From positions 4,774,001-4,838,000 of the forward strand of contig CP110631.1 in assembly GCA_026210745.1 (NCBI GenBank): 64,000 nt of DNA. The letters run 5' to 3'. This stretch comes from Exobasidium rhododendri. Taxonomy: Eukaryota > Basidiomycota > Exobasidiomycetes > Exobasidiales > Exobasidiaceae. A program made the position numbers and the translations under genes. Shown piece after piece: positions 1 to 12,159 of this stretch. Position 1 is the stretch's first letter, and the number at the start of each line of letters is the position of its first letter. Under the pieces are notes generated by a model. The model worked only from the letters and a program-made list of their open reading frames with translations. It was not told where the DNA came from and did not search any database.

Positions 1-2046
1 TGATATCGTTCTGGCTCCCACGATGTTCACTTCCATGCCCCCCTGCTGTAGCTTGCTCGGTGGTGTGCGATGCGACAGGTAGGCAGAAGGAGAGGGCGGG
101 GCCACATCGCTCCAATCCCAAGGATGACAGGATCTGTCCGACACCTTGCCCATGATCAACTTGGTGGCCACCTTAAACGTCGAACCAAGGATGATGCCCA
201 TCGTGGACGGTGAGTCGAACATTTCTCTCGGCCATTCGCCGTTGATGTCCACAGCACTACCTAGACTGGCACGATGTTGAAACCGTAACAACGGCAAAAG
301 GGCAGCATCAAAGAACCTTTTCGCGCCGAGCTTCCGTGCGCGCATGGCTGCTGCACCCTCAATTGGCTGAGCAGGTCCAAAGATGGGGCAAGTCGAGAAG
401 ACGTGGGTGTAGAGAAGCCGAATCAGTGGCACATTCGGCGTGGCTCCTTCTGCTTCTGGCTTGAAGTAAGCCAGGTCGGTGCGTGGCAGCATGGAATTCG
501 GAGAGGACTGAAAGAGAACTTCTGCATCCGAGAGCATGAAGAGTCTCTCGAATTCCCAGATGAGCTCGCGAGCAAAGACATGACGAAGGAACGAATATCG
601 CTGCTGAGGACTCAGTGCTGCCTTCTTGAACCACGAGAAAGTCTTGCGCAGTGGAGGGGCTTCCCTGGTAGGCGTAGATGCAGTGAAGTTGCTTGCTGTC
701 GCCGATGGTAAGGCAGTAACTGTGGGAGCAGCAAAGTAGGAAGACCGTCCCGCTTCAATAGCAGCCTTTGGCGTTTCGTCCTCATAGAGAACCTCATCAT
801 CCTCTTGCTCTTCTTGCTCCTCCGATAGTTGCTGTTGCTGATACGAATTTCTCTCCGAATATGCATACATGGATGGCTGCCGGGACAGTGCTTGAGCATA
901 CTCAGATGGAGTGCGATCGTGAAAGGCGACACTAGGTGGTCTTGGCGATGCTGTGTCGATTGCTGGAGAGGTGAAGCCGTAGTCTGATCCGCTAGCAGAC
1001 CACGTATCTTGGTATACAGAACCTGCCTCGGATACAAAGCTAACAAAAGAAGGGTCTGGTCCTGCTTCGAGCTGCCATGATGCTCCTGCCTTCTCTTCTT
1101 CCTCTTCTCTGTCCTCGCTTATGTAGCCTATATCTCCATATTGTGATGCTACATCGTCTACCTCGCTTCTACCCCTCGTCAGTCGCTCTTCCAGGTCATC
1201 CTCATCGGATATCAACGGACTGTGGGACCTTGACCCGATCAAGCTCTCCTGATCTATAAGACTAGGTTGTACGCTGTGCATCCTTTCTCGATGAGGTGTT
1301 CTCAGCAGGGGTACCATCTCCTTTGCCGCTTCCCGCACTTTTGGTATGGGCGTATCTGAAGTAGTATCTGAGAATTGATCAGAATCACTCCGGTACGCTT
1401 CTATGTCCAGTGGTGTCGTCGGCTCCACAGAGGAGGTCGAAGCCAGACTCGAGCCACTTCCTTCCCCATCATTCTCCTCGACTGCATTGCTCTTCTCCTT
1501 CTTGCTGATCCTCTTTATTCGATTGAGTATGCCACCTTCTCTCGCTGCTGACATTGCTACTTGTCTCTTCTGAGCCATTTGTATCAGATCTGCCTGCTTC
1601 TTCTCTGGCGATTGATCAGCACTTCTAGACTTCGCAAAGCTGCCTTTGGAATCACTAGCACTGACGTTCGCTCCCCCTTTCTGCTGCACCAGCTGCTCTT
1701 TCTCGAATGCTTGCTGAACGCTCTCAAAGAGCATGTTTCTGCTCTCAAAGTCCGTCCCTGTGAGGCTTGGGCTGTTCCCCACACTTTCGTCATCATCATC
1801 ATCATCCCCAACAGAGGAGGAGCCAAACCACCCCTTCGTAATCGACAATGTCTCGGGGTCCCTCTCTGGCTCTACACTCAAGTGACTCGGACCAGCTTCC
1901 GGTTGAGACGACATCTGCTTGCGGAGAACATCTTGCTGACCGGCCAAGGGATGTACGTACGTCGCATCCTTGTTGGATGGCCCCTTTCCATTACCAGCTG
2001 CTGCTGCTGATGATGTTGATTTCGTCTTGCGACCCAGACGAAACAT
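1..2046 (-). CDS. Unrecognised protein, C-terminus cut by the window edge
   Basis: An uninterrupted frame runs from an ATG at 2046 leftwards off position 1, giving 682 codons with no stop. The product begins MFRLGRKTKSTSS. Residues 1 to about 455 are low complexity: Ser, Glu and Asp rich, with a run of six Asp near residue 90 and a short Gln stretch. From about residue 460 the composition becomes globular, with an aromatic helix-like stretch around KTFSWFKKAALSPQQRYSF and a later segment around FFDAALLPLLRFQHRAS. I do not recognise the family. The disordered N-terminus followed by a helical module suits a regulatory or membrane-trafficking adaptor, but that is a guess. It is divergent from the small gene at 2705. 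The real C-terminus and any further domain lie outside the window. Confidence 0.75.
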   Translation of the reverse strand, partial: MFRLGRKTKSTSSAAAAGNGKGPSNKDATYVHPLAGQQDVLRKQMSSQPEAGPSHLSVEPERDPETLSITKGWFGSSSVGDDDDDDESVGNSPSLTGTDFESRNMLFESVQQAFEKEQLVQQKGGANVSASDSKGSFAKSRSADQSPEKKQADLIQMAQKRQVAMSAAREGGILNRIKRISKKEKSNAVEENDGEGSGSSLASTSSVEPTTPLDIEAYRSDSDQFSDTTSDTPIPKVREAAKEMVPLLRTPHRERMHSVQPSLIDQESLIGSRSHSPLISDEDDLEERLTRGRSEVDDVASQYGDIGYISEDREEEEEKAGASWQLEAGPDPSFVSFVSEAGSVYQDTWSASGSDYGFTSPAIDTASPRPPSVAFHDRTPSEYAQALSRQPSMYAYSERNSYQQQQLSEEQEEQEDDEVLYEDETPKAAIEAGRSSYFAAPTVTALPSATASNFTASTPTREAPPLRKTFSWFKKAALSPQQRYSFLRHVFARELIWEFERLFMLSDAEVLFQSSPNSMLPRTDLAYFKPEAEGATPNVPLIRLLYTHVFSTCPIFGPAQPIEGAAAMRARKLGAKRFFDAALLPLLRFQHRASLGSAVDINGEWPREMFDSPSTMGIILGSTFKVATKLIMGKVSDRSCHPWDWSDVAPPSPSAYLSHRTPPSKLQQGGMEVNIVGARTIS

Positions 2047-2704
2047 GACGGATCAAGTCTGCGCTGAGCAGAGCGCGGCAGCTCGAGCAATAGAGAGTTT
2101 CTGTGTGATCGAGTGCTGAGTGGGGAATTCTCCCTTCCATGGACGGTGGTCGTACTCGGTCTCTAGGTATAGCACAGGAGGTGACAGGGTCCAGCTTACC
2201 TCACTACCACATTCAGACAGGTTTTGCGCTTTCAATGAGATTCACTGAAGCCCCCGGTCTGACCACACTTGCTCAAGAGCTCGCACAAACAAAAACAAAA
2301 CAAAAAAGGTGAAAGAGACCGGTCGTTCTGTCCACAAAAGTGCTACCGCTACACTACACTTTGCTGCACTCTTCACGCAATGCACGGCAGGCTAGTCTCT
2401 TACCTAGTAGCATTTTTGGAACCAGTTGAAAGCGATAAGCAAATTCTCACAAGACTGCGATAGGCGGCGGCGGCGGCGGCTCTGTAAGCTGCGAGGAAAT
2501 TTAAGAAACTTTACTATCCTACTGTAAAAGGTTTTCAACTGGGAATAGAAAAAAATGATCGATCTGTTTCATCAAGATTGTAAGCTTCCCGCGCGTACAT
2601 GAATTAGACGCGACACCGCACAGATTAAGTTTGGAGACGATAATAGTAGTGTACTTTTTGGAAATCACCCCTCCTTCTCCACACTTCCTCGTCGTTGCCG
2701 AGGA
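2047..2704. other. Intergenic region, divergent promoter area
   Basis: This is 658 bp between two head-to-head starts. The only clear structure is a perfect GGC triplet run of six units at about 2463-2480. No RNA gene or credible ORF is seen; the open frames here are short and overlap the 5' ends of the flanking genes. Confidence 0.6.
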
Positions 2705-3656
2705 ATGACCCTTCTAGCCACCACGCCAGCTTATTCGTACACAGCAACAGCATCGACTTCATCTCTGTCCTCACCACCAGCCTATGAAGCGGTAAAGACA
2801 AACTCAAATACGTGTGGTTTGAGCTGCTCAATATGGCTCACCATATTCCATTCTCTCGTTGATCGACACTTACCCAAAGAGGTGCAGGCTTCAGGGTAAG
2901 TATTGCTGCTGCCACTTGACTTCTACTGGTGGCAAACGGGCGTTGACAGCGTTTTCTTGGATTCGTTCAACAGCCGCTCTACACTGCATAAAAGCGTCCG
3001 CCTTGTTTGCCGAGACTTCTACCTAGGTGAGCAGAACAAGGGAAAGGGTGGTGGGTAATTCAGCACGCCACCACTAACGCTCTACTGTGTGTGAAATACT
3101 TTTCTCAAATGACACAGCAAGCATGCACATCCTTCGATCCCATCATCTACCTGGCTACTTTACACTGGTCCGATCGCCCTACACTACCGACCCATATCCT
3201 TCCACAGACTGGACTGCTCCGCCTCGCAGGGAAGCCAAACTGCTGGATCTCTACATTGCCATCTCGACGAGAGCAGAAGTGGAACTGTGGGAGAGTTCAT
3301 TGCTGATGTCAGTGGATGGATTTGAAGATCTGTTCGCTTTGTATCAACCACAAGCAAGATTGGAAGATTTGGTGATCGAGAGAGGCGGTAAGAAGGGTGT
3401 CATCCATTCGATGGGTAGGGAGAAGTGGCAGGGAATCGTGGCGGAAGACGTCAAGGTAGACCTTCGCTTTAAATCGGCTGCATTGCGTCTCGTCACCACG
3501 ACGCCCACGAGAGCGTTGCGATCAGTCAGCGAGGTATCTCGAATGAAAGGCGAGACTCTCGAGATAACAGCTAGGCACATCGTCGATGCACTCTGTCAGC
3601 TAGCACTACTTCGACACGAAGACGCTACAGGTCGTTCATATCGAATTCTGTCGTGA
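2705..3656 (+). CDS. Small three-exon protein, F-box-like, function unknown
   Basis: Exons are inferred at 2705-2895, 2974-3026 and 3118-3656 (260 aa). Both introns use GT donors (GTAAGT, GTGAGC) and CAG acceptors. The second contains a good CTAAC branch site near 3073. Phases match and join three open frames into one protein starting MTLLATTPAYSY. Around residues 45-85 the text has LP followed by a VRLVCRDFYLAS segment, which resembles the second half of an F-box (a substrate adaptor for SCF ubiquitin ligases). The rest matches nothing I know. F-box assignment is weak; the gene structure is better supported. It converges on kexin with 83 bp between the stop codons. Confidence 0.6.
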
Positions 3657-3739
3657 AAGTGTCCACGATTGTATATTTCCCCCCCCCCCTCTTTCCCTTT
3701 CCTGCTGACTACTCTGTTTTCTTTGTATGCTATGTAATG

Positions 3740-6672
3740 CTATTCGTGACAAAGCAAAAGATGTGCTATATTCACGACTCTTTCACTTCTTGCCAGCTTC
3801 CGCTGCCCCCACTGCCCCCCACTCCCTCTCTCGACTTCCTCTTCTTCCCTAGAGGCGTCAAAGAGCAGATCACCTTCGGAGACGGCGTGACTTTCTTGCC
3901 TTGGTGTTGATTGCTGCTGTTGATCATCATCATTATCAATGGCAAATCTGCCATCGGTTCCGTCGTCAGGTTCATCCTTGTACCGCATGGTCAGAGCGGC
4001 CCTCTCATCAATATCGTCGGCATCTTCTTGACTACTTCCTTCTCCAAAAGCATCGTAGAGTTCCTTTGTCCTGGTGCCTCGCCTGTCTCCTCCTGCCCCC
4101 TTTCCTCCCCCTCCTCTTGACTTCCGTCCTCTTTCCAAGGCGCTCATTGCCATCGTATCGTCATCTTCGCCAGGAACGAATTCATACGCTCCTGCATCTG
4201 CCTTCTCCCTCGAATTCTTGCGATTCCGGATGATGAAGAAGGCTGCTAAGCTGACGGCAAAGATCACGACTACACCGGACGCAGCAAAGAGCCAAGTTGA
4301 TTTGAATCCATTAAGATAGCCTGTGTCTGCTTCGGGTGTAGCGATGTTCGTTCCGTTGGTGAAATCCTGATGACTCTCACCGGGTGCCGTGCCATGGTCC
4401 GAAGGTAGATGCTCGGTCGGTTTTGGCAACTTACTTAAAGCGCCAGTAGACGCAGGGGGAAACACGTATGGCTTGGTCGTGGAAGGGGCAGCAGCAAGCG
4501 TCTCATGAAATTCAATCGAGTCAGTGGGAAAGTTCCAAGCTGTCGCCTTTGATGAATCGATCGCTTGACCCCAAAGAGTCATGGACCAGGCCAAGAAGTT
4601 GCCGGTCTTTTGAGGGTGCGCTTTGTCAAACACTTCCATGAACCATTCTCCGATCGGTGACTCGTCCCAATGCTTCAATGTCATGAAACCCCATCCAGGG
4701 AATCCAGTAGTAGCGTCATCGTACCTCCTCGGTCTCGCTAAGACACTCTTGGTGCCATGAGGGCTAGTCAACTCGATGTTACAATCGCCTCTTCTCTCAT
4801 GCGTGATCCACACTCGCACTGTGACATGTTCAACAGTCTCGAGATTGGCGTCCTTCAACATATCTTCCGTGATGGTGAATGTGCTCTTCACTCCTCCTTC
4901 TGTGAGTAGTGACTCATCCTTCGGAATCGTGATATTCTTACCCGTCATCCAAGCTTGTGACTTGACCAATTTGTGGCGTTTGGCTTCTTCTACGAACTGA
5001 AAAGCATCAATGACGCCATAGCCAAACTTGTGATTAAAATGTCTTCCTGCCTGTGTCTTTTGCCAGTCCGGATCTTCAGGATTGATCATGACGGCAGAGT
5101 GAACGGCAATGTGCTGCATATCTCGCCACGTCAGATCTGGTCTCGCTTCTAACGCCAGAGCAATGACGCCCGCTACCAAGGGAGCGGCCGCACTTGTTCC
5201 TCCATGCGTAGCAGTACATCGGTTCACTCCATTCCAAGCTACATCGGTGGTGTGAATGTGATCGCCAGAGCCTGAACTCCACCCAGCGGCAATATTTGCA
5301 GCACACATTTCAGAGTAGAAAGGGTGGAGTCCTTCTCTGTCAACTGCTGAAATCGTCATGCTGTAGATACTATTCGTGTATCCATCAAAGTTGCATTGGT
5401 CATCCGAAGCACCTCCATTTCCTCCTGCGAAGACAAAGATACTGCCTTTGCCTCCTCTCCCGTTTTGAGCACCATTGAGAATTGCTTTGGCAATCAGACC
5501 TTTTGGTGCGTCCATGCTCTTGCCATCATCAGGCGGACCCCAGCTGCAGGAGTAGATGTGATTTTCTTGATAGGCATAGTTTAGCGCCGCCGCTTCATCC
5601 ACATCTGCAATAGGCCCTGAAAGAATGCGGACTCCAGAAACATGTGCTTCGTAAGCCACCCCAACCCCACAAACATCGTTCTTGATGGCGGCAATCTCTC
5701 CAGCACATCGCGTTCCATGTTGATCGTCGGAGAGACGTGGCTCAGGAAGAGCAGTGTGAGCGTTGAAGTCGTACGAGCCTTCTGCGAACTACGAGAAGGG
5801 AGGGGGAGGAAAGAGAAGTATCGGAGAGGCCAATCTCAGTCTTCGGTCTACAACCAGCAACGCCAAAGCAAACTCACAAAATTCGATGCAAGATCCGGGC
5901 TTTTCATGTCTAAGCCGTCGTCGATCAGACAGACGTTGATCCCTTTCCCGGTGATGTTGGAAGACCAAACACTCGACACGTTCAGATCGTACCCTGCTCT
6001 TTTGTCATTGACTAGATGCCATTGTTCTGGAAAGATGGGATCGGTTATATTATGCAGCGTTTGCATCTTGGCAATCAGTCCAGCAGGAGCGATTGGCGGT
6101 CTGGGGAGCGGGTCGGGATAGGGATGTGGCTCTGGTCCGGGGATAGGATCCCTTACTTGTGGAAACAGCAGAGGAGTATCCCAAGGTGAGATGATTTTAT
6201 CTCTTTTGTGGCGCATTCGCAATTCCTGTCTCTCAAGTGATCGGATAGCGAATGCTGTCTCGATATGCTGTGGCGTCAATGCTTCGTTCCTTGACGCTAA
6301 TGTGGGATTTTGCCTTGCCTGTGAGAGAACGTTCCATCTTTGCAGTACCGGATCTTCCTGAACTGGCAAGTGCCTGCGTTGAAGTGTTCCTGTTGAAGAT
6401 GTGCCTGTCATTGCTTTCTCGCTGCGTACTAGGTAATGGTGTTTGAGCTCGCCGATTTGCTCTATGAATTCCACTCCTAGCAGATTCGCTGCTTCCAAGG
6501 GGGAAACATGTGTGTGCGATGGGCGAAGCTCCAAGGCATAGTAGTGATGAGTGTCGTAGCTTCTCCTGGCCGGTAGAAGCCGGGTCGCATGACCGCTTAT
6601 ACCTTCTACAGCACATGACAGTCCTGCTATCAGGGTGAGCGGCCGTAGCAGAGAGTCGAAGCACCACCTCAT
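3740..6672 (-). CDS. KEX2: Kexin, Golgi subtilisin-like proprotein convertase
   Basis: Two exons, 5878-6672 and 3740-5788 (intron 89 nt, GTGAGT...TAG), give 947 aa. Kexin cuts proproteins after dibasic sites in the late Golgi. In order: a hydrophobic signal peptide (residues 1-25), a prodomain, and the subtilisin domain with catalytic Asp in LIDDGLDMKSPDL (about 247), His in DDQHGTRCAG (about 289), the Asn-bearing oxyanion segment GGNGGASDDQCN, and Ser in GGTSAAAPL (about 464). The P domain follows (about 541-680), then a Ser/Thr/Pro stretch, one transmembrane helix (about 763-784) and a long acidic cytosolic tail with Gln-rich parts. The triad is complete, so the enzyme should be active. The tail is the place for Golgi retention signals. 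The gene is divergent from TAF2 with 552 bp between starts. Confidence 0.96.
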
Positions 6673-7224
6673 CGTTGCGAGGGTGTTACAAGCTGTGCTG
6701 CTGGTCTTGTAGAATCCCCACGTTGCTGCCCTCTCAATGACAGAAAGCGGTGTTGTCGAGCTTCCTTTTCAGCTTTTACGCCAACGGCCCGAGAAAGACG
6801 ATGGGCCGAGAAGGAGGAGTGGAATCGAGAAGCTTCACTCACGTAGGCGTTGTATTTCGGGGCGAAAGGAGATGTATCGAAAAGAGTGGAATCGTTCGCC
6901 AGAACTTAGGGTACAGAAGCCAGTAAGTAACTCGCGACGCCCATGCAAGGTCTGCTATACACCGAGAGCTAAAGCAGCGCTACCGGCATCAAACCAAAAG
7001 GCGAGGGAATAGAGAAGCTCACGTGACTTCAATGCAGACGTCAAGGTGTCCGCCCCGTTAATTCGGCTCATCGTTGCAAGGCAAGCACCACCACCTCCCA
7101 ACAAGCTTCACGCACGTCTCCGTTCGGTTGGTAGTGCACTGCCGTCGAAGGGTGCTGCTGCAGCTCTGTCCCTTCGAAAAACGAACAGAGCTGCTTCGAG
7201 TACGACTTCAGTGTCCAAAAGAAT
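6673..7224. other. Intergenic region between KEX2 and TAF2
   Basis: 552 bp of divergent promoter sequence. I see no repeat, RNA gene or convincing binding site. Short open frames here have no ATG of their own or lie antisense to the TAF2 5' end. Confidence 0.6.
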
Positions 7225-10200
7225 ATGCAAAGGACAGATGGACAGCGCGGAAGAGGCTTCACTGTCAGCCATCAAAAAGTGGCCTTGGAGTTGGCCTTCT
7301 CGACAAAGACGGTAGCACAAGGCTACACCGAATTGGTCATTCAGCCGACCGACAGGAACCTGAGAACGATCCATCTCAACTCACGACAATGTCGCATTCA
7401 AAGTGTGACCTGCGCTGGACAGTCTGCGGAATTTTCGGTAGTGGACCACCTTTCCAGTGCGACTCTCTCTAACCCAAAGGATGTCCACCTCTATCCTGAA
7501 CTCAAGCGAAAAATCTACGCTGCCTCTAGTGATGGCAGTGGCGGAGAGCTCAGCATTCTGATACCGTTCGACATAGTGCAAGAAACGAGTGAGGAGGCGA
7601 CTGCTGATTTCTCCCCTTTTAGTATTCGGATATACTATGCTCTAGTCGATCCTAGTGAAGCACTCCAAGTCGTCCTTCCGACTCAAGAAGCGCCTTACCG
7701 TGTGCCTCACCTGTACACCACACCAAGTTGCCCCGACTTTTCACGATATTGGGTGCCATGCGTGGACAGCTTGTGGGAAAGGTGTACATGGGAATTGGAG
7801 TTGGTCGTTCCAAGAGAAATTGAAGGAGAAGATGTCGTCGTAGTCTGTTCAGGAGAATTGGTAGAACAGATTGTGCATCCTCACAATCCAGGAAAGATCA
7901 TCTTCTATTACTCACAAGCAATGACGACGTCCGTCCAACACATCGCCTTTGCAGCTGGTCCTTTCACCCTCTACGATATTCCGCTCAACAAGAATCACGA
8001 GGACAGGCATGGCCAAGTTCTCTCCTTTTGCCTGCCTGGGAGAGAAGAAGAAATGTATGCCAGTGTCGGGGTGATTCATCAAGCCCTTGATTTCTTTAGT
8101 CGAGAGTTTGGCTCATACCCCTTTGGATCATTCAAAGTAGCTTTCATCGACGACCCAGTCTTGGACGTTTACAACGCATCGACATTAGCACTTTGTTCTA
8201 GTGATTTGCTCTACCCGACTTCGGTGATCGACCAAGCATTCGAGACTCGACACATCCTAAGTCATTGTGTTGCTTTTCAGTGGATTGGTATCAACATCAT
8301 ACAAAAGACATGGTCCGACACCTGGCTCATCCACGGACTTAGTCTGTACATTACCGGTCTTTTTCTTAGACGATTGCTGGGCAACAACGAGTATCGTTTC
8401 CGACTCAAGAAAGATTGCGATCGACTCTGCAATTGGGACATTTCCATGCCGCCACTGTACATTTCTGGGAAGCAAGATGCGCCTGAAGATGGTCATTTAG
8501 CCTTTATCAATCTCAAAGCACCACTTGTTCTTCACATACTCGATCGACGACTCTGTAAAGCAGGCGCTTCTCTGGGACTAGGTCGAGTGATTCCTAAGGT
8601 ATTCCTGCAAGCCATCACCGGTGAGATGATCGGTGCTTCGCTCAGCACGGGCAGCTTTTTACGTACCTGCCGAAGGGTGAGCGGGATTGAACTGAAGAAG
8701 TTTGCGGATCAGTGGATCTTCGGGAGTGGTTGTCCACGCTTCTACTGTAATGCCAACTTCAACAAGAAGAAGTTGATTATCGAATTCAATATCACACAGA
8801 TCTCACCAGCGTATCAGTTCGCTCAAGCAAGGCCTTTAGAGGTGGCAGGCTGCAATCCAGTGCAGGTATTTGAAGGTCAAATGACTGTTCGTATCCATGA
8901 AGCAGACGGCACACCTTACGAGCACGTCTTTGACCTGAATGCGCCCAATAAAAGATTCGAGGTTCCGTTCAATACAAAGTACAAGAGAGTCAGGAGAAAC
9001 ACGAAGCGTTTCAAGAGTAGACAAGCAGCCGCTCAGGCAGCAGCAGAAGGTGATGAAGGAGCAGCAGAAGACATCTCCCTGATGGACTTGGGATTCGGTC
9101 TTGGACTATGGGAGGAAGAGGAGCAAAGAGAAAAGTGGAAGGTTGCCGATTGGACAGAAGAGGATGAAGCGCAAATGTCGAGTGCACCGTATGAGTGGAT
9201 TCGACTGGATGCCGATTTTGAGTGGATCGCGGAGATTGTGTTTGATCAGCGAGATTACATGTGGGTCTCACAGCTGCAAAGAGATCGAGATGTAGTAGCA
9301 CAGGTAGCGGCCATTCAGGCGTTGGCCAGCATGCCAAACGCAATCTCAAGTTCCATGCTAGCACGTACGGCGCTCGTCAGCAAGTACTTTTTCCGCATCA
9401 GAATTGAAGCTATTCACAATCTGGTAGGCTGCGCGTTGGCTTCCCTTGATTATCTAGGTCTTTTCCACCTCTTGATGCTCTTTCGCACCACGTTTTGCCA
9501 TGAAGTGCCGCGGGAAGATAGAGAAAGGTATGGAGAGCTGGAGGTACCTTGCATCCCCAAAGCAAATGAATTCAGCAATTATGCCGACTACTTCATCCGA
9601 AGGGCGTTGATACAAGCGATCAGCCGTGTTCGCAATGATCGAGGAAGAACGCTGCCGCAAGTCAAGACGTTCCTCATCAACCTGTTACGGTACAATGACA
9701 ATTCGACGAACAAATTTGTGGATGACTTCTATCTCGCTGGGCTGATCAGCTGTCTGTCCAATTCATTTGTTCCTCGAGATTCGCGTTGGGGTCAATATGT
9801 TCCTGCAAACGAAGATCCAGATGCGCTAGACGACACCTCGCTCCTGCAGGTAGCCCGACAAGAGGTGGAGCGATTTCAAGAACTAGACAAGCTAGTCCCT
9901 TCGTATCACAACGTCGTGACCATGTCTTGCCTTGACTTTCAAGCGTGCATGATGCTCGTGAATCTGATCCCAGTCGATCTCGCCATGCTTCACGCTTACA
10001 CCCGACAAGGAAACTTTGTGCCGATTCGAATCGTTGCGCTTGATTACCTCCTGCTCCTCAAGGGATTGGAACACAAGGTCTTGACGAGGTACTACTTTGC
10101 GCTCTTGCGTTCTGACGAGAGTCGTACGGTGAAAAGAGCACTCGCTAGGAGCATGTGTGAATCATTTGCCATCTCCATCGTCCTCGCCGAGAATCGTGAA

Positions 10201-11051
10201 TCTGCTGGAAAGGTGGATGAAAACGGCGAGTATACGACCAACCTGATCGAGGATATGCTCAAGGTGGTGCGTAGAGAAGTAGGCAGGTCGATGAGCATTC
10301 GAGAGGCGTTCCTCGACGCTCTGTTGCATGCAAGAATCGATCAAGGAGAGCGTTGGGCATTGATCAAGCTGGGAGAATTGCTTTTCAAACCTTCCGAGGA
10401 GAGGGAAGTGCCCTTTCAAACAAAGATGTCTCTTCGTGTGCGGATGCCAACGGTCAATGAAACGTTTGCCAATACGATCGAGCCTGCTGATCCTGCGACA
10501 CCCTCCACCAAGATCAAGCTGATACGATCGGACACCACCCCTAGAGTCGCCTTTGATGAGAGTGCGGCGAAGAAGAAGAAACACAAGACAGTAGCGCCTG
10601 GCCAAGCCTCTGGAATGTCACTTTCTGATCTTACAGCTTGTCGCAATTGCCTCAAGAAGATGGAAGATAGCAAGCATTCTCACCTGTTCCGTAAACCGGT
10701 CGATCCTGTCCGAGATCGAGCAGCTGATTATTTCAATTTAATCTCCACTCCCATGGACCTGAGCAGTATAAGCAACAAACTTAACGAGGGACTGTACAAG
10801 GATCGATTCGAGTTCAGAGACGACTTCAACCTGTTGATCAGTAATGCCAAAACGTACACGCCCGATGAGAAGGCGTACGTTCACATTGAGGCAGTCCTTC
10901 TCGAGAAGGAATTCAACATGCTCTGGAATCGGATCACAAAGACATTGGAGCAAGCAGCAGCAAGGACTGCTCACGTAGCGATGACCAGTAATGAAGAGGA
11001 AGTGACAGAGCAGCCAAGGATCGTTGAGGACAGTGACGATCCTGAGGTGGA

Positions 11052-11085
<34 letters not shown>

Positions 11086-12159
11086 CAGCAGGAACCCATG
11101 GCTCCCCCACCGGTACCTCCTACTAAGAGCCTCGGCGGCATCAAGATCAAATTCAAAGCAAAGCCTGTGACTTCTGCGCCAATTTCCTCCTCGCCTCAAT
11201 CAGTGAATCCTCCCATAGTCAACAGATCCTCGCAAGCGCCACAGGCAAAACAGAACCCGCCCATCCTTGCAGAGAGAAAGGCGGTGGCCTCTTCTCACTC
11301 CCCTTCTCCTGCGCCTTCGCCTCGACAAGGCTCTTCCCCTGCGCCGACTCGAAAGCCATCACAGCAGCTCAATGGAGGAGCAGGGGCAGCCAGTGATGTC
11401 ATGCCTATTCATCCAAAGCGATGCCGCGCCATCCTTCAATTGCTCAAAAGGCAACCAGAAGCGTATATATTTTTGCAGCCAGTCAATCCAATAGCCGATG
11501 GAGTGCCGACGTACCTCCACGAGATCAAGCATCCGATGGATTTGGGTACGATGGAGCAGAAGCTCAATTCTGGATCCTACAGGACCATGTCCCAATTTCA
11601 TGACGACGCTGTTCTCATCTTTGACAATTGTCGTCAATTTAATCCGGTAGGCACGATTCCCGTCACGTATGCTGATTCGCTGGAGCGAGTGTTTTTTGAG
11701 GAGTGGAAGACGGCCATCGTTCCGAAGCTGGAGTACGTTGAAATACGATCGCTCCAATCCCTTCTGAACAAGTTAAAGCTAGTGCCGGAGTCTTACTTGT
11801 TCCTGCAAGCAGTCGATCCAATCGCACTCGGTATCCCGCATTACTTTGATGTCGTCAGAAAGCAGGACGCTAGAGATCTGAGCTTACTGGAAGTCAAATT
11901 GAAAAGGGGGGACTACGTCTCCTTTCGTACGTTTGATGCAGATGTGAGGTTGATGCTGGACAATTGCTACCGATTCAACGCTGGTGATGAAGCAATCGTG
12001 GAAGTTGCAAAGGCGTTCGAGAGAAGCTACGAGAAGTATTGGAACGAAATCAAATCGAAATTCGCAGGCGCAAACTTCCATTCGAATGGAAAAGCAGCCA
12101 CCAAGAGGAAAGCCGAGACAAACGGAAGTGCCAGTGCCAGTCGCAAAAAGAAGCATTGA
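7225..12159 (+). CDS. TAF2: TFIID subunit TAF2 with three C-terminal bromodomain-like modules
   Basis: A single 1644-aa frame. Residues ~15-560 align by eye with the M1-aminopeptidase-like fold of TAF2, the TFIID subunit that contacts the initiator. The zinc motif is lost: where active enzymes have HExxH this protein reads HILSHCVAFQW (342-352), as expected for non-catalytic TAF2. A HEAT-like helical region follows to about residue 1100. The C-terminus then holds three bromodomain-like blocks at ~1132-1245, 1395-1505 and 1508-1615. Blocks 2 and 3 keep the acetyl-lysine Asn (1473 in NCRQFNP; 1585 in NCYRFNAG). Block 1 has Thr1212 in that position (NAKTYTP). Between blocks lie an Ala/Val run and Ser/Pro-rich linkers. 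S. cerevisiae TAF2 lacks bromodomains. No stop or splice signal separates the parts, so the fusion looks genuine. Confidence 0.93.
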
